Positions 15,084 through 21,792 of a stretch of DNA of 34,718 bases are shown one piece after another. The stretch covers positions 7,576 through 42,293 of the forward strand of contig VSMY01000003.1 in NCBI GenBank assembly GCA_009773995.1, given 5' to 3'. The notes under the pieces are model-generated. The model searched no databases. It was not told the DNA's origin and saw only the letters and a program-made list of their open reading frames with translations. Both the position numbers and the translations under genes were made by a program. The stretch comes from Oscillibacter sp. (GTDB taxonomy: Bacteria; Bacillota; Clostridia; Oscillospirales; Oscillospiraceae). Numbering within the stretch: position 1 is the stretch's first letter; every line of letters starts with the position of its first letter.

Positions 15084-17303
15084 GTGCCCAGACGCCGCCC
15101 AGCTAAAAACTGGTCCGCCGCCACATTGAAAAGCCGGGGCTGGACCAACGCCTTGATTCGGGAGCTTCTTCCCCCGCCGGAATATGAGGTGACGGAAAGC
15201 GGCCGCCGCCGGATATGGAATAAAAAACTGGTGAAGGCGGCGGAGGAACACCCCCGCTTTCAGGCCCAGAGAATCGAACCCCGGAAGACCCCCGCCCGGG
15301 GAGCGGGGAACGCCCAGAAACTGCTGGCCCTGGCCTGGGAGGATGGGGGCCTGGGGGAAACGCCCTCCGACGCCGCCATTTTGGCCAGCTATGTTCACCA
15401 GGGACTGCTGGCCCTGCTGCCGGGGGTGGCCAAGGGGCGCAGCCTGACCTCCTCCCGCGCCCAGGGCTGGCTGAAAGAGTTCCTGGCCCTGGAGGAGCGG
15501 GGAGACAGCAAGAGCCTTCCCACGGTGCTGAAAAACTTTCTCAAGGCCGGGGGCTGGATGGGAGAGCGGGAGGACGCTCCCCTGGTCCGCAAGGTCCGAA
15601 GCCGCTATCCTCAGGTGCTGCTGACCTCCGCCGGGCGGGCGCTGGAGGACCTGGCCGCCGCCCAGCCGGAGGCGGACCTCTCGTCTATGCTGCGCGCTCC
15701 GGGCTTCCCGGCGGACCTGCTGGTGAGGGAGGGCCTGACGGCGGTGTGGTCCGTATGGTATGTGCCCCAGGCCATCCGCACCAGCCTCGGCCTGCTCATC
15801 GCCCTGAACCCCAAGGACGAATACCCGGAGGCCCGGGCGATGCGCCGCCATTTCATCCTCCACCTGGGGGGCACCAATACCGGCAAGACCTACGCCGGGT
15901 TCCAGCGCCTCAAGCAGGCCCGGAGCGGCGTGTACCTGGCTCCCCTGCGCCTCCTGGCCCTGGAGGCCCAGGAGACCCTTTTGGAGGCGGGGGTGGACTG
16001 CAGCCTGACCACCGGGGAGGAGGAGGACGCCCGCACCTGGGACACCCACACCGCCGCCACCGCCGAGAAGCTGGACATGCGGCGGTACTATGACGTGGCC
16101 GTCATCGACGAGTGCCAGATGATTGCCGACGGGCAGCGGGGCTACGCCTGGACCAGGGCGATCTTAGGGGTGCTGTCCCCGGAGGTCCATCTCTGCGCCG
16201 CCCCGGAGGCGGAGGATCTGTTAATCCGCCTGATTGAGAGCTGCGGCGACACCTATGAGGTGGAGCGCCACAAGCGGACCACGCCGCTTGTCTGCATGAC
16301 CCGCACGGTGGACTACCACCGGGTCCAGCCGGGAGACGCCCTCATCACCTTTTCCAAGGTAGGGGTCCTCAGCGTGGCGGAGGACCTGCGCCAGAGCGGG
16401 AAGGAGCCCGCCATCATCTACGGGGCCCTGCCCTATTCCACCCGGCGGCGGCAGATGGAGGGCTTTTTGAAGGGGGAGATGGAGTATATCGTCTCCACCG
16501 ACGCCATCGGCATGGGGCTGAACCTGCCCATCCGGCGGATCATCTTCCTGGAGACGGAGAAGTTCGACGGCGTGGAGCGCCGGGAGCTGAAGCCGGAGGA
16601 GATCCGCCAGATCGCCGGGCGGGCGGGGCGCTTCGGCATGTACAACAAGGGCTATGTGGGAGCCGTCCAGGGCCTGCCCATCATCCGGGCGGGTCTGGAG
16701 GCGGACATCCCGCCTCTGGAGTACGCCGTGGCGGGCTTCTCCGACCTGGTGCTCCAGGCGGAATTCGATCTTCTGGAGGTGCTGACGGAGTGGAACAAGA
16801 TGCCCACGGTGGAGCCCTACCGGAAGCTGGACATCACCCGGTATATCGCCATCATCTCCAAGATGCGGGAGATGGGCTTCAACCTCACCCGGGAGCAGGA
16901 GCTGAAAGCGGCCAACATCCCCTTTGACGAGACGGAGGAGTCCCTGCGGGATCTGTTTTTCTCCTTCCTGCGCCGCTGGCAGCAGGGAGAGGACGTGGAG
17001 CAGCCCGGCCTCCCGGAGGGGGACCCCACCCTGCCGGAGCTGGAACTGTACTACCGGAAGCTGGACCTTTACTACTCCTTTGCCAAGACCTTCGGCTGCC
17101 CGGTGGACGAGGACCGGCTCTACGACAGCCGGGAGCAGGTGGCGGACGAAATCAATGAAATCCTGCTTCACCGGCTGCGGAACAACATCCGCTTCTGCCC
17201 TGCCTGCGGGAAGGCCCTGCCCCTGTACCACCGGGGGCGGCTTTGCGACGAGTGCTATCAGCGGGAGCGGAAGAATCGGAGGCCCGGCTACCGGAATCAA
17301 TAG
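15084..17303 (+). CDS. Suv3-like superfamily 2 RNA helicase with C-terminal zinc ribbon
   Basis: A 739-residue ATP-dependent helicase. Walker A is GGTNTGKT with Lys268; motif II is the DExH-like DECQ at 342-345. Later motifs STDAIGMGLNLPI and QIAGRAGRFG match the Suv3/DExH RNA helicase group. A C-terminal four-cysteine ribbon is visible: CPAC (705-708) and CDEC (721-724). About 250 residues precede the helicase core and match nothing I recognise. I chose the GTG at 15084, preceded by AAGGAAAGGGGG, because the longer frame begins inside the promoter. Suv3 homologues act in RNA turnover in mitochondria and bacteria, so a role in RNA decay or ribosome biogenesis is likely but not shown here. It is a single-gene unit closed by a strong terminator. 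Confidence 0.9.
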   Translation: MPRRRPAKNWSAATLKSRGWTNALIRELLPPPEYEVTESGRRRIWNKKLVKAAEEHPRFQAQRIEPRKTPARGAGNAQKLLALAWEDGGLGETPSDAAILASYVHQGLLALLPGVAKGRSLTSSRAQGWLKEFLALEERGDSKSLPTVLKNFLKAGGWMGEREDAPLVRKVRSRYPQVLLTSAGRALEDLAAAQPEADLSSMLRAPGFPADLLVREGLTAVWSVWYVPQAIRTSLGLLIALNPKDEYPEARAMRRHFILHLGGTNTGKTYAGFQRLKQARSGVYLAPLRLLALEAQETLLEAGVDCSLTTGEEEDARTWDTHTAATAEKLDMRRYYDVAVIDECQMIADGQRGYAWTRAILGVLSPEVHLCAAPEAEDLLIRLIESCGDTYEVERHKRTTPLVCMTRTVDYHRVQPGDALITFSKVGVLSVAEDLRQSGKEPAIIYGALPYSTRRRQMEGFLKGEMEYIVSTDAIGMGLNLPIRRIIFLETEKFDGVERRELKPEEIRQIAGRAGRFGMYNKGYVGAVQGLPIIRAGLEADIPPLEYAVAGFSDLVLQAEFDLLEVLTEWNKMPTVEPYRKLDITRYIAIISKMREMGFNLTREQELKAANIPFDETEESLRDLFFSFLRRWQQGEDVEQPGLPEGDPTLPELELYYRKLDLYYSFAKTFGCPVDEDRLYDSREQVADEINEILLHRLRNNIRFCPACGKALPLYHRGRLCDECYQRERKNRRPGYRNQ

Positions 17304-17307
17304 AACA

Positions 17308-17345
17308 AGGCGGAGCTGCCGCGGCAGCTCCGCCTCTGTTTGTTC
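17308..17345. terminator. Bidirectional terminator between helicase and ribokinase
   Basis: Arms AGGCGGAGCTGCC (17308-17320) and GGCAGCTCCGCCT (17323-17335) are perfectly complementary. T-rich tails lie on both sides (CTGTTTGTT on plus; TGTTCTATTG on minus). It serves both convergent transcripts. Confidence 0.88.
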
Positions 17346-17348
17346 CTG

Positions 17349-18257
17349 TCAGCCGCCCATCTTCGCCAGGACCTCCTCCCCGGAGGGAATGGAGGGCGCG
17401 GCTCCGGGTCGGGTAACGGCGATGGCCGCGGCGGCGGAGGCGTATTTCACGGCCCATTCCGCGCTCCGCCCGCTCAGGACTCCGGCCAGGAAGAAGCCGG
17501 TGTAGGTATCCCCCGCCGCCGTGGTGTCCACGGCCCGGACGGGAACCGCCGCCTGCCGGACAAGGCGGCCTTCGGCGGCGCAGAGGGAACCCTGGGGCCC
17601 CAGGGTCAGCACGACGGCCCTGGAGGAGGGAAGCGCCTCCGCCAGCGTCTCCGCCAGAGCCTCCTCCGCCTCCGGGACGGGCTTTCCCAGGCCCCTTAGG
17701 AGCTGCGCCGCCTCAATCTCGTTGAGGATCAGATAGTCGGCGAAGGGCAGCAGGGAGAGCAGGCCCTCCTCCAGGGGGGAGGGATTCAGGGCCACGGTCA
17801 TGCCCCGGCTTTTGGCCTGTTCCGCCAGATAGGGCAGCTCGCTGATTTCGTTTTGCAGGACCAGGGCGTCCCCAGGGCCGAAGTCTGAGAGGACCCGGTC
17901 GATCCGCTCCCGGGTGATGGAGCGGTTGGCCCCTCCGTAAAGCAGAATGCAGTTTTCCCCCGCCGGAGTCCGCTGGATGACGGCGTGACCGGTGGAAACG
18001 TCCTCCCGAACCTCCACATATCCGGTATCGACTCCCGCCGCCCGGAGCTCCTCCAGGAGAAAGAGGCCGTCCCGGCCCACGGCCCCGGCGTGCCGGACCT
18101 CCAGCCCCGCCCGGGCCAGGGCCACGGATTGGTTCAAGCCCTTTCCGCCGCTGAACCGGCTGAGAGCGCCGGCGGACAGGGTCTCCCCGCCGCCTACGAA
18201 ACGGGGGACCTCATAGACATAGTCGATGTTCAGCGATCCGAAGCAGAGAACCTTCAT
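17349..18257 (-). CDS. rbsK: PfkB-family sugar kinase, probable ribokinase
   Basis: A 302-residue kinase that would phosphorylate ribose to ribose 5-phosphate. The N-terminus FGSLNIDYVYEVP and the motif GGKGLNQSVALARAG (residues 38-52) are the ribokinase substrate-binding signature. The second PfkB signature DTTAAGDTYTGFFLAG lies near residue 245 and contains the catalytic Asp; the usual GAGD reads AAGD. The start codon overlaps the stop of the nucleoside hydrolase gene by four bases, so the two are translationally coupled. The pairing makes metabolic sense: the hydrolase frees ribose and the kinase traps it. Another pentose or ribose-like sugar cannot be excluded. Confidence 0.9.
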   Translation of the reverse strand: MKVLCFGSLNIDYVYEVPRFVGGGETLSAGALSRFSGGKGLNQSVALARAGLEVRHAGAVGRDGLFLLEELRAAGVDTGYVEVREDVSTGHAVIQRTPAGENCILLYGGANRSITRERIDRVLSDFGPGDALVLQNEISELPYLAEQAKSRGMTVALNPSPLEEGLLSLLPFADYLILNEIEAAQLLRGLGKPVPEAEEALAETLAEALPSSRAVVLTLGPQGSLCAAEGRLVRQAAVPVRAVDTTAAGDTYTGFFLAGVLSGRSAEWAVKYASAAAAIAVTRPGAAPSIPSGEEVLAKMGG

Positions 18258-19207
18258 GTCCCCGCCTCCGTTTCGCCGTAGCGGCGGAGCCCGGCCTCAA
18301 TGATATCCCAGAAGCGCTCCACGCCGACGTCCACAGCCACGTCCGCCGTGGCGGGGAGCCCCAGATAGCCGAAGGCGTCGCAGTTCGTCCGGCCATAGGA
18401 ATCCCCATGGCTCAGGTCGATGCGGACGTTCATGGGCTTTGTCGTGACCAGCGACGGGTCCAGCAGGGAGGCGATGGTGACGGGGTCGTGGAGGGGCCCG
18501 CCCTCCCAGCCGAAGATCTCCTTCTGGGTTTTGCAGAAGTGCTTCATCAAATCCACGAACAGCCGGGAGGCGCAGGTGTTGACCTTGGCCATCCGCTCCA
18601 CGATTTCGGGGTAGCAGAGGACCTTCCTGGTCACGTCCAGGCCGATCATGGTAATGGGCCGCCCGGAGGTGAAGCAGACATGGGCGGCCTCCGGGTCCGC
18701 CAGAATGTTGAACTCCGCCGCCGGGGTGACGTTGCCGTTGGTGTAAGAGCCGCCCATCAGGACGATCCGCTGAAGCTTGTCCGCGATCCGGGGCTCCATC
18801 CGCAGGGCCATCCCTAAGTTTGTCATGGGGCCGGAGGTGACTACAACAACATCCCCCTGGGATTCCAGCAGCGTGCGGACCAGAAAGCTCACCGCGTGCT
18901 CCTTCTCCGCCGCTTTCCGCAGGGGCGGGAAAACGGGGCCGTCCAGGCCCGTCTCGCCGTGGATGTCCCCCGCCGTCACCCGGTCCCGGACCATGGGACG
19001 CCCGCAGCCCGCGTAGACGGGAATCTCCTCCCGTCCCAGCCATTGCAGCACGCGGCAGGCGTTGCGGGCGGTGTTGTCCAGGGTCTGGTTTCCCGCCGCA
19101 ACAGTGACGCCCAGCAGCTCCAGCTCCGGGCTGTTCGCCGCCAGCATGAGGGCGACCGCGTCGTCATGTCCGGGGTCGCAGTCGCAGATGATCCTTTGTC
19201 TTGCCAT
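18254..19207 (-). CDS. Inosine/uridine-preferring type nucleoside hydrolase
   Basis: A 317-residue enzyme that hydrolyses ribonucleosides to free base and ribose. The N-terminal calcium-binding cluster reads DCDPGHDDA (residues 8-16), the hallmark of the family. VTVAAGNQTLDNTARNA near 35-51 and VVTSGPMTNLGMAL near 122-136 are further conserved blocks, and the C-terminus keeps NCDAFGYLG with the metal/ligand region. Base specificity cannot be read off by eye. It is the first gene of a two-gene operon with ribokinase on the minus strand. A BMP-type nucleoside transporter 8 kb away would supply substrate. GGGAAGGGAG precedes the ATG at 19207. Confidence 0.93.
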   Translation of the reverse strand: MARQRIICDCDPGHDDAVALMLAANSPELELLGVTVAAGNQTLDNTARNACRVLQWLGREEIPVYAGCGRPMVRDRVTAGDIHGETGLDGPVFPPLRKAAEKEHAVSFLVRTLLESQGDVVVVTSGPMTNLGMALRMEPRIADKLQRIVLMGGSYTNGNVTPAAEFNILADPEAAHVCFTSGRPITMIGLDVTRKVLCYPEIVERMAKVNTCASRLFVDLMKHFCKTQKEIFGWEGGPLHDPVTIASLLDPSLVTTKPMNVRIDLSHGDSYGRTNCDAFGYLGLPATADVAVDVGVERFWDIIEAGLRRYGETEAGT

Positions 19208-19255
19208 AAATGCCTCTCCCTTCCCAAGCGGTTTCGTTTCCGTGCCGACGCATTT

Positions 19256-19290
19256 ATGGTAACATATCCCTTTTTTCTTTGCAACGGCAA
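19256..19290 (-). promoter_or_regulatory. Possible promoter of the nucleoside hydrolase-ribokinase operon
   Basis: Two overlapping minus-strand arrangements fit: TTGCAA, 17 bases, TACCAT (19284 to 19256), or TTGCCG, 18 bases, TATGTT (19290 to 19261). Either places the start about 50 bases before the ATG. Both hexamer pairs are imperfect. Confidence 0.45.
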
Positions 19291-19305
19291 AGTGGGGGAG
19301 ACTGC

Positions 19306-19698
19306 TTAAAGCTCCTTCTTGTTGTCTGGGCCCGGAGTGGTGACGATGACTTTTTCCGGCGTGATCACCAGAGCGCCTTTCGCCGTGGCCGCGCCCTTAA
19401 ACATGGTCTCCACCTGCTTTTTGAAGGCGTCCACAATGGCGCCCTCCGTGATATAGCGGGCGGTCCCCTTAATTTGATAGCCCTCCAGGGTACTCCCGCT
19501 GCTGACGGAAACGGCAATCCGGCCGTTCTTTTGGATGTTGTGCAGCGTGGTCTCCAGAAACACGTCGCCCACGGTTAGCGTTCCGTCTGCGGCGACCTCT
19601 TTGAAGGCCACGGGCACCGCGTTGGGCTCCTGGTCACAAGTGGCCAGATACCACATCTGCTCCTTGAGAAGCCTCCTCACAGATTCTTTCAGATTCAT
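19306..19698 (-). CDS. Pyridoxamine 5'-phosphate oxidase-fold (split-barrel flavin) protein
   Basis: A 130-residue cytosolic protein with the small split-barrel pattern. RLLKEQMWYLATCDQEPNAVPVAF opens it, LTVGDVFLETTLHNIQKNGRIAVSV gives the central FMN-binding strands, and GYQIKGTARYITEG and ALVITPEKVIVTTPG close it. Members bind FMN, F420 or haem and carry out redox reactions; few are true PNP oxidases and the substrate here is unknown. It is transcribed divergently from an HxlR regulator through a shared control region with a symmetric palindrome, which strongly suggests that HxlR protein controls it. AGGAGG stands before the ATG at 19698. No other gene appears to be coupled to it. Confidence 0.88.
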   Translation of the reverse strand: MNLKESVRRLLKEQMWYLATCDQEPNAVPVAFKEVAADGTLTVGDVFLETTLHNIQKNGRIAVSVSSGSTLEGYQIKGTARYITEGAIVDAFKKQVETMFKGAATAKGALVITPEKVIVTTPGPDNKKEL

Positions 19699-19752
19699 GC
19701 TGCAATGTCCTCCTTTTTTGTGCGGCGGGTTCCCGCCGGTGAATGCGGCCCT

Positions 19753-19781
19753 ATTGTATGCGCCCGGTTGGAGCCTGTAAA
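19753..19781 (-). promoter_or_regulatory. Promoter of the PPOX-fold gene
   Basis: On the minus strand TTTACA (19781-19776) and TACAAT (19758-19753) are 17 bases apart, about 55 bases before the start codon. It faces away from the hxlR promoter across the palindrome at 19791-19815. Confidence 0.85.
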
Positions 19782-19790
19782 GTCGTCCGC

Positions 19791-19815
19791 AAATTTATGA
19801 GCAGCTTATAAATTT
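19791..19815. promoter_or_regulatory. Palindromic operator between the PPOX and HxlR promoters
   Basis: Arms AAATTTATGAGC (19791-19802) and GCTTATAAATTT (19804-19815) around one central A match at 11 of 12 positions. The centre at 19803 is exactly 22 bases from the near edge of each -35 hexamer (19781 and 19825). Such a site fits an HxlR dimer acting on both divergent promoters. Confidence 0.8.
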
Positions 19816-19824
19816 CATAGTGAC

Positions 19825-19853
19825 TTGCAAAACCGCCGCTTCCGGGCTACAAT
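19825..19853 (+). promoter_or_regulatory. Promoter of the hxlR gene
   Basis: TTGCAA (19825-19830) and TACAAT (19848-19853), spacer 17, about 24 bases before the ATG. Its -10 is identical to that of the divergent PPOX promoter. Confidence 0.85.
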
Positions 19854-19876
19854 AGAAAAAGCAGGGAGGTGAGGCG

Positions 19877-20260
19877 ATGGCCTATCAGCGCAAATTGGAA
19901 AAGGACATCCGCTGCCCGCTGGAGTATGGCTTAGAGTCCTTCGGCGGCAAATGGAAGTCCCGGATTATCTGCGTTCTGTCGGTGAAGAAGGTCCTGCGCT
20001 ACAGCGAGCTGCGCCGGGAGATGGGGAATATCACCGACGCGGTTCTGGCGGCCGCGCTGAAAGAGCTGCAGTCCGCCGGAATCGTGGAACGGCGGTCCTA
20101 CGACGAGATCCCGCCCCGGGTGGAGTACTGCCTGACGGAGCGGGGATGGTCCGTCATGCCCATCCTGCAAAGCATCTGCCGCTGGGCGGGGCTCTATCAC
20201 CGGGAGGACTGCGGCGGCGTTCTGCCCCAATGCCGGAGATGCGACTACGAGCCCCGCTGA
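19877..20260 (+). CDS. HxlR-family winged-helix transcriptional regulator
   Basis: A 127-residue DNA-binding protein. CPLEYGLESFGGKWKSRIICVL (beginning at residue 13) is the family signature, and LRYSELRREMGNITDAVLAAALKELQSAGIVERR forms the winged helix. Cys13 occupies the position of the redox-active N-terminal cysteine known from HypR and other HxlR proteins; Cys32 and a CGGVLPQCRRC cluster at the C-terminus add more thiols. A role in sensing oxidative, electrophile or metal stress is therefore plausible but inferred. GGGAGGTGAGG precedes the ATG. The divergent PPOX gene is the obvious target through the palindrome between them. A NifX-like gene follows 95 bases downstream and may be co-transcribed. 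Confidence 0.92.
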   Translation: MAYQRKLEKDIRCPLEYGLESFGGKWKSRIICVLSVKKVLRYSELRREMGNITDAVLAAALKELQSAGIVERRSYDEIPPRVEYCLTERGWSVMPILQSICRWAGLYHREDCGGVLPQCRRCDYEPR

Positions 20261-20355
20261 GAGGATATTCTATTGCGGACAGGACCGGATTTCGCCGGAG
20301 GGCGGAACAGCCGGACCTGTGCACAACGAATGAAGAATGAAAAGGAGCGTTACCT

Positions 20356-20763
20356 ATGAAAATTGCGGTACCCTATGAGAACGGCCGGGTGTTCCAGCAC
20401 TTCGGCCACAGCGGCCAATTCAAAATTTACGATGTGGAGGACGGGCGGATTACCGGAGAGCGGCTTGCCGACCCCGCCGGAAGCGGCCATGGGGCCCTGG
20501 CGGGCTTTCTCTCCGGGCTGGAGGTGGACACGCTGATCTGCGGCGGCATCGGCGCGGGAGCCCAGGAGGCCCTGGCCCAGGTGGGGATCAAGCTCTATGG
20601 CGGCGTCACCGGAGGGGCGGACGAGGCGGTCCGGGCCCTTCTGGCGGGGACGCTGGACTACAGCGCCGAGGTCCGGTGCAGCCACCATGACCACGGAGAA
20701 CACGAACGCTGCGGAGAGGACAAGCACGGCTGCGCCGGGAACGGCGGACACTGCGGCGGCTGA
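20356..20763 (+). CDS. NifX/NifB-C-domain-like (dinitrogenase Fe-Mo cofactor) protein with Cys/His-rich tail
   Basis: A 135-residue protein. Residues 1 to about 105 form the NifX/NafY-like ribonuclease-H fold: KIAVPYENGRVFQHFGHSGQFKIYDVEDG, TLICGGIGAGAQEAL and GGVTGGADEAVRALLAGTL. The last 25 residues hold four Cys and five His (from CSHHDHGEHERC to HCGG), a likely metal-binding tail. In nitrogen fixers this fold carries Fe-S/Mo cofactor precursors; in gut Clostridia it occurs without nitrogenase, and no nif genes for nitrogenase are in this window (nifJ is PFOR). It probably handles an Fe-S cluster or metal. AAAGGAG precedes the ATG. HxlR lies upstream and an AraC gene begins 29 bases downstream. 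Confidence 0.88.
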   Translation: MKIAVPYENGRVFQHFGHSGQFKIYDVEDGRITGERLADPAGSGHGALAGFLSGLEVDTLICGGIGAGAQEALAQVGIKLYGGVTGGADEAVRALLAGTLDYSAEVRCSHHDHGEHERCGEDKHGCAGNGGHCGG

Positions 20764-20792
20764 ACCAGGCCAACGGATAAGGGGGAGGCGCA

Positions 20793-21704
20793 ATGGAAGA
20801 AAGCTATGTGCTGCACCTGCAAAAGCAGTATCAGAAGTTCTCTGATTTCTATCTCTGCTACTGCGGCCATGCCCGCTGCGAGCCTCTGCACAGCTACGGC
20901 CCGGCGGTCCGGCCCAACTATCTCCTCCACTATATCCTGGACGGAAGCGGAATCTACCAGGTGGAGGACCAGGAATTCTCTCTGCACAAGGGAGAGGGCT
21001 TTTTGATCGAGCCCAACAAGCAGACCTTCTACCAGGCCGGCGGAGAGGACCCCTGGACCTATCTCTGGATCGGCTTTGATGGAGCCAAGTGCGAGAGCTG
21101 CCTGCGGAGCCTGGGCCTGGGCGACGGACGGCTGACCTTCCGCTGTGAGGACGACGGGGAGCTTTTAAAGCTGGTGGAATCCATGCTGACTTACAACAAA
21201 TCCGACGTTGAGTCGGACTTCATGCTCCAGTCCCTGCTGTGCCGGTTCTTCGCCCGCCTGGCCAAGGGCATCTCCTGGGGGCCGGAGCGCCGCCTGACCA
21301 AGCGGGAGCGGGAAAACCTGTATATCCACCAGGCCATGGAGTACATTCGGAACAACTACGCCAACGGCATCACGGTGTCGGACATCGCGGGCTACGTGGC
21401 CCTGAACCGGAGCTATCTCTTCACCCTGTTCCGGCGGGTGCTGGGGGTCTCCCCCCAGGAGTGCCTGACCCAGTTCCGCCTGACCCGGGCCAAGGAGCAG
21501 CTGACCCTGACGGACGCCTCCGTCGCCAACATTGCCATGAGCTGCGGCTACCAGGACCCCCAGGTTTTTTCCAAGGCCTTTAAGCAGCAGTTCGGCATCA
21601 CGCCGGTAAAGTACCGGAAGTGGGACCGGGAGCGGGCCCTGCGCAGCCTGGAGCACCTGGCGGAAGCGCCGGAGGAACCGGAACAGGCCGCCCCGAAAAC
21701 TTAA
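20793..21704 (+). CDS. AraC-family transcriptional regulator with cupin sensor domain
   Basis: A 303-residue regulator. The N-terminal cupin-like half (residues about 30-130: LLHYILDGSGIYQVEDQEFSLHKGEGFLIEP) would bind a sugar. The C-terminal AraC domain carries two helix-turn-helix units: ITVSDIAGYVALNRSYLFTLFRRVLGVSP and SVANIAMSCGYQDPQVFSKAFKQQFGITPVKYRKW. This layout matches MsmR/RafR-type activators of alpha-galactoside genes. It is convergent with the GH36 operon, whose promoter region lies nearly 4 kb away, so control of that operon is likely but inferred. GGGGGAGG stands before the ATG. Only 29 bases separate it from the NifX-like gene, so it may be read from the hxlR promoter as well as from one of its own that I cannot see. 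Confidence 0.92.
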   Translation: MEESYVLHLQKQYQKFSDFYLCYCGHARCEPLHSYGPAVRPNYLLHYILDGSGIYQVEDQEFSLHKGEGFLIEPNKQTFYQAGGEDPWTYLWIGFDGAKCESCLRSLGLGDGRLTFRCEDDGELLKLVESMLTYNKSDVESDFMLQSLLCRFFARLAKGISWGPERRLTKRERENLYIHQAMEYIRNNYANGITVSDIAGYVALNRSYLFTLFRRVLGVSPQECLTQFRLTRAKEQLTLTDASVANIAMSCGYQDPQVFSKAFKQQFGITPVKYRKWDRERALRSLEHLAEAPEEPEQAAPKT

Positions 21705-21711
21705 GACAAAG

Positions 21712-21746
21712 CCACGCCGGACCTCCCATGGGGAGGTCCGGCGTGG
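21712..21746. terminator. Bidirectional terminator between araC-type gene and GH36
   Basis: A perfect 16-bp stem, arms CCACGCCGGACCTCCC (21712-21727) and GGGAGGTCCGGCGTGG (21731-21746), loop ATG. Tails are TTCTAT on plus and CTTTGTCTT on minus. It closes both convergent transcripts. Confidence 0.88.
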
Positions 21747-21792
21747 TTCTATAGGGGGACGGAGGGCATCGTATGAAAGGGGGCTCAGGTTC

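Noticed and set aside
12463..15129. 888-codon plus-strand open frame across GH42 and thyX
   Set aside because: It is the complement of two well-supported genes, with no ribosome binding site and low-complexity Gly/Pro/Val composition.
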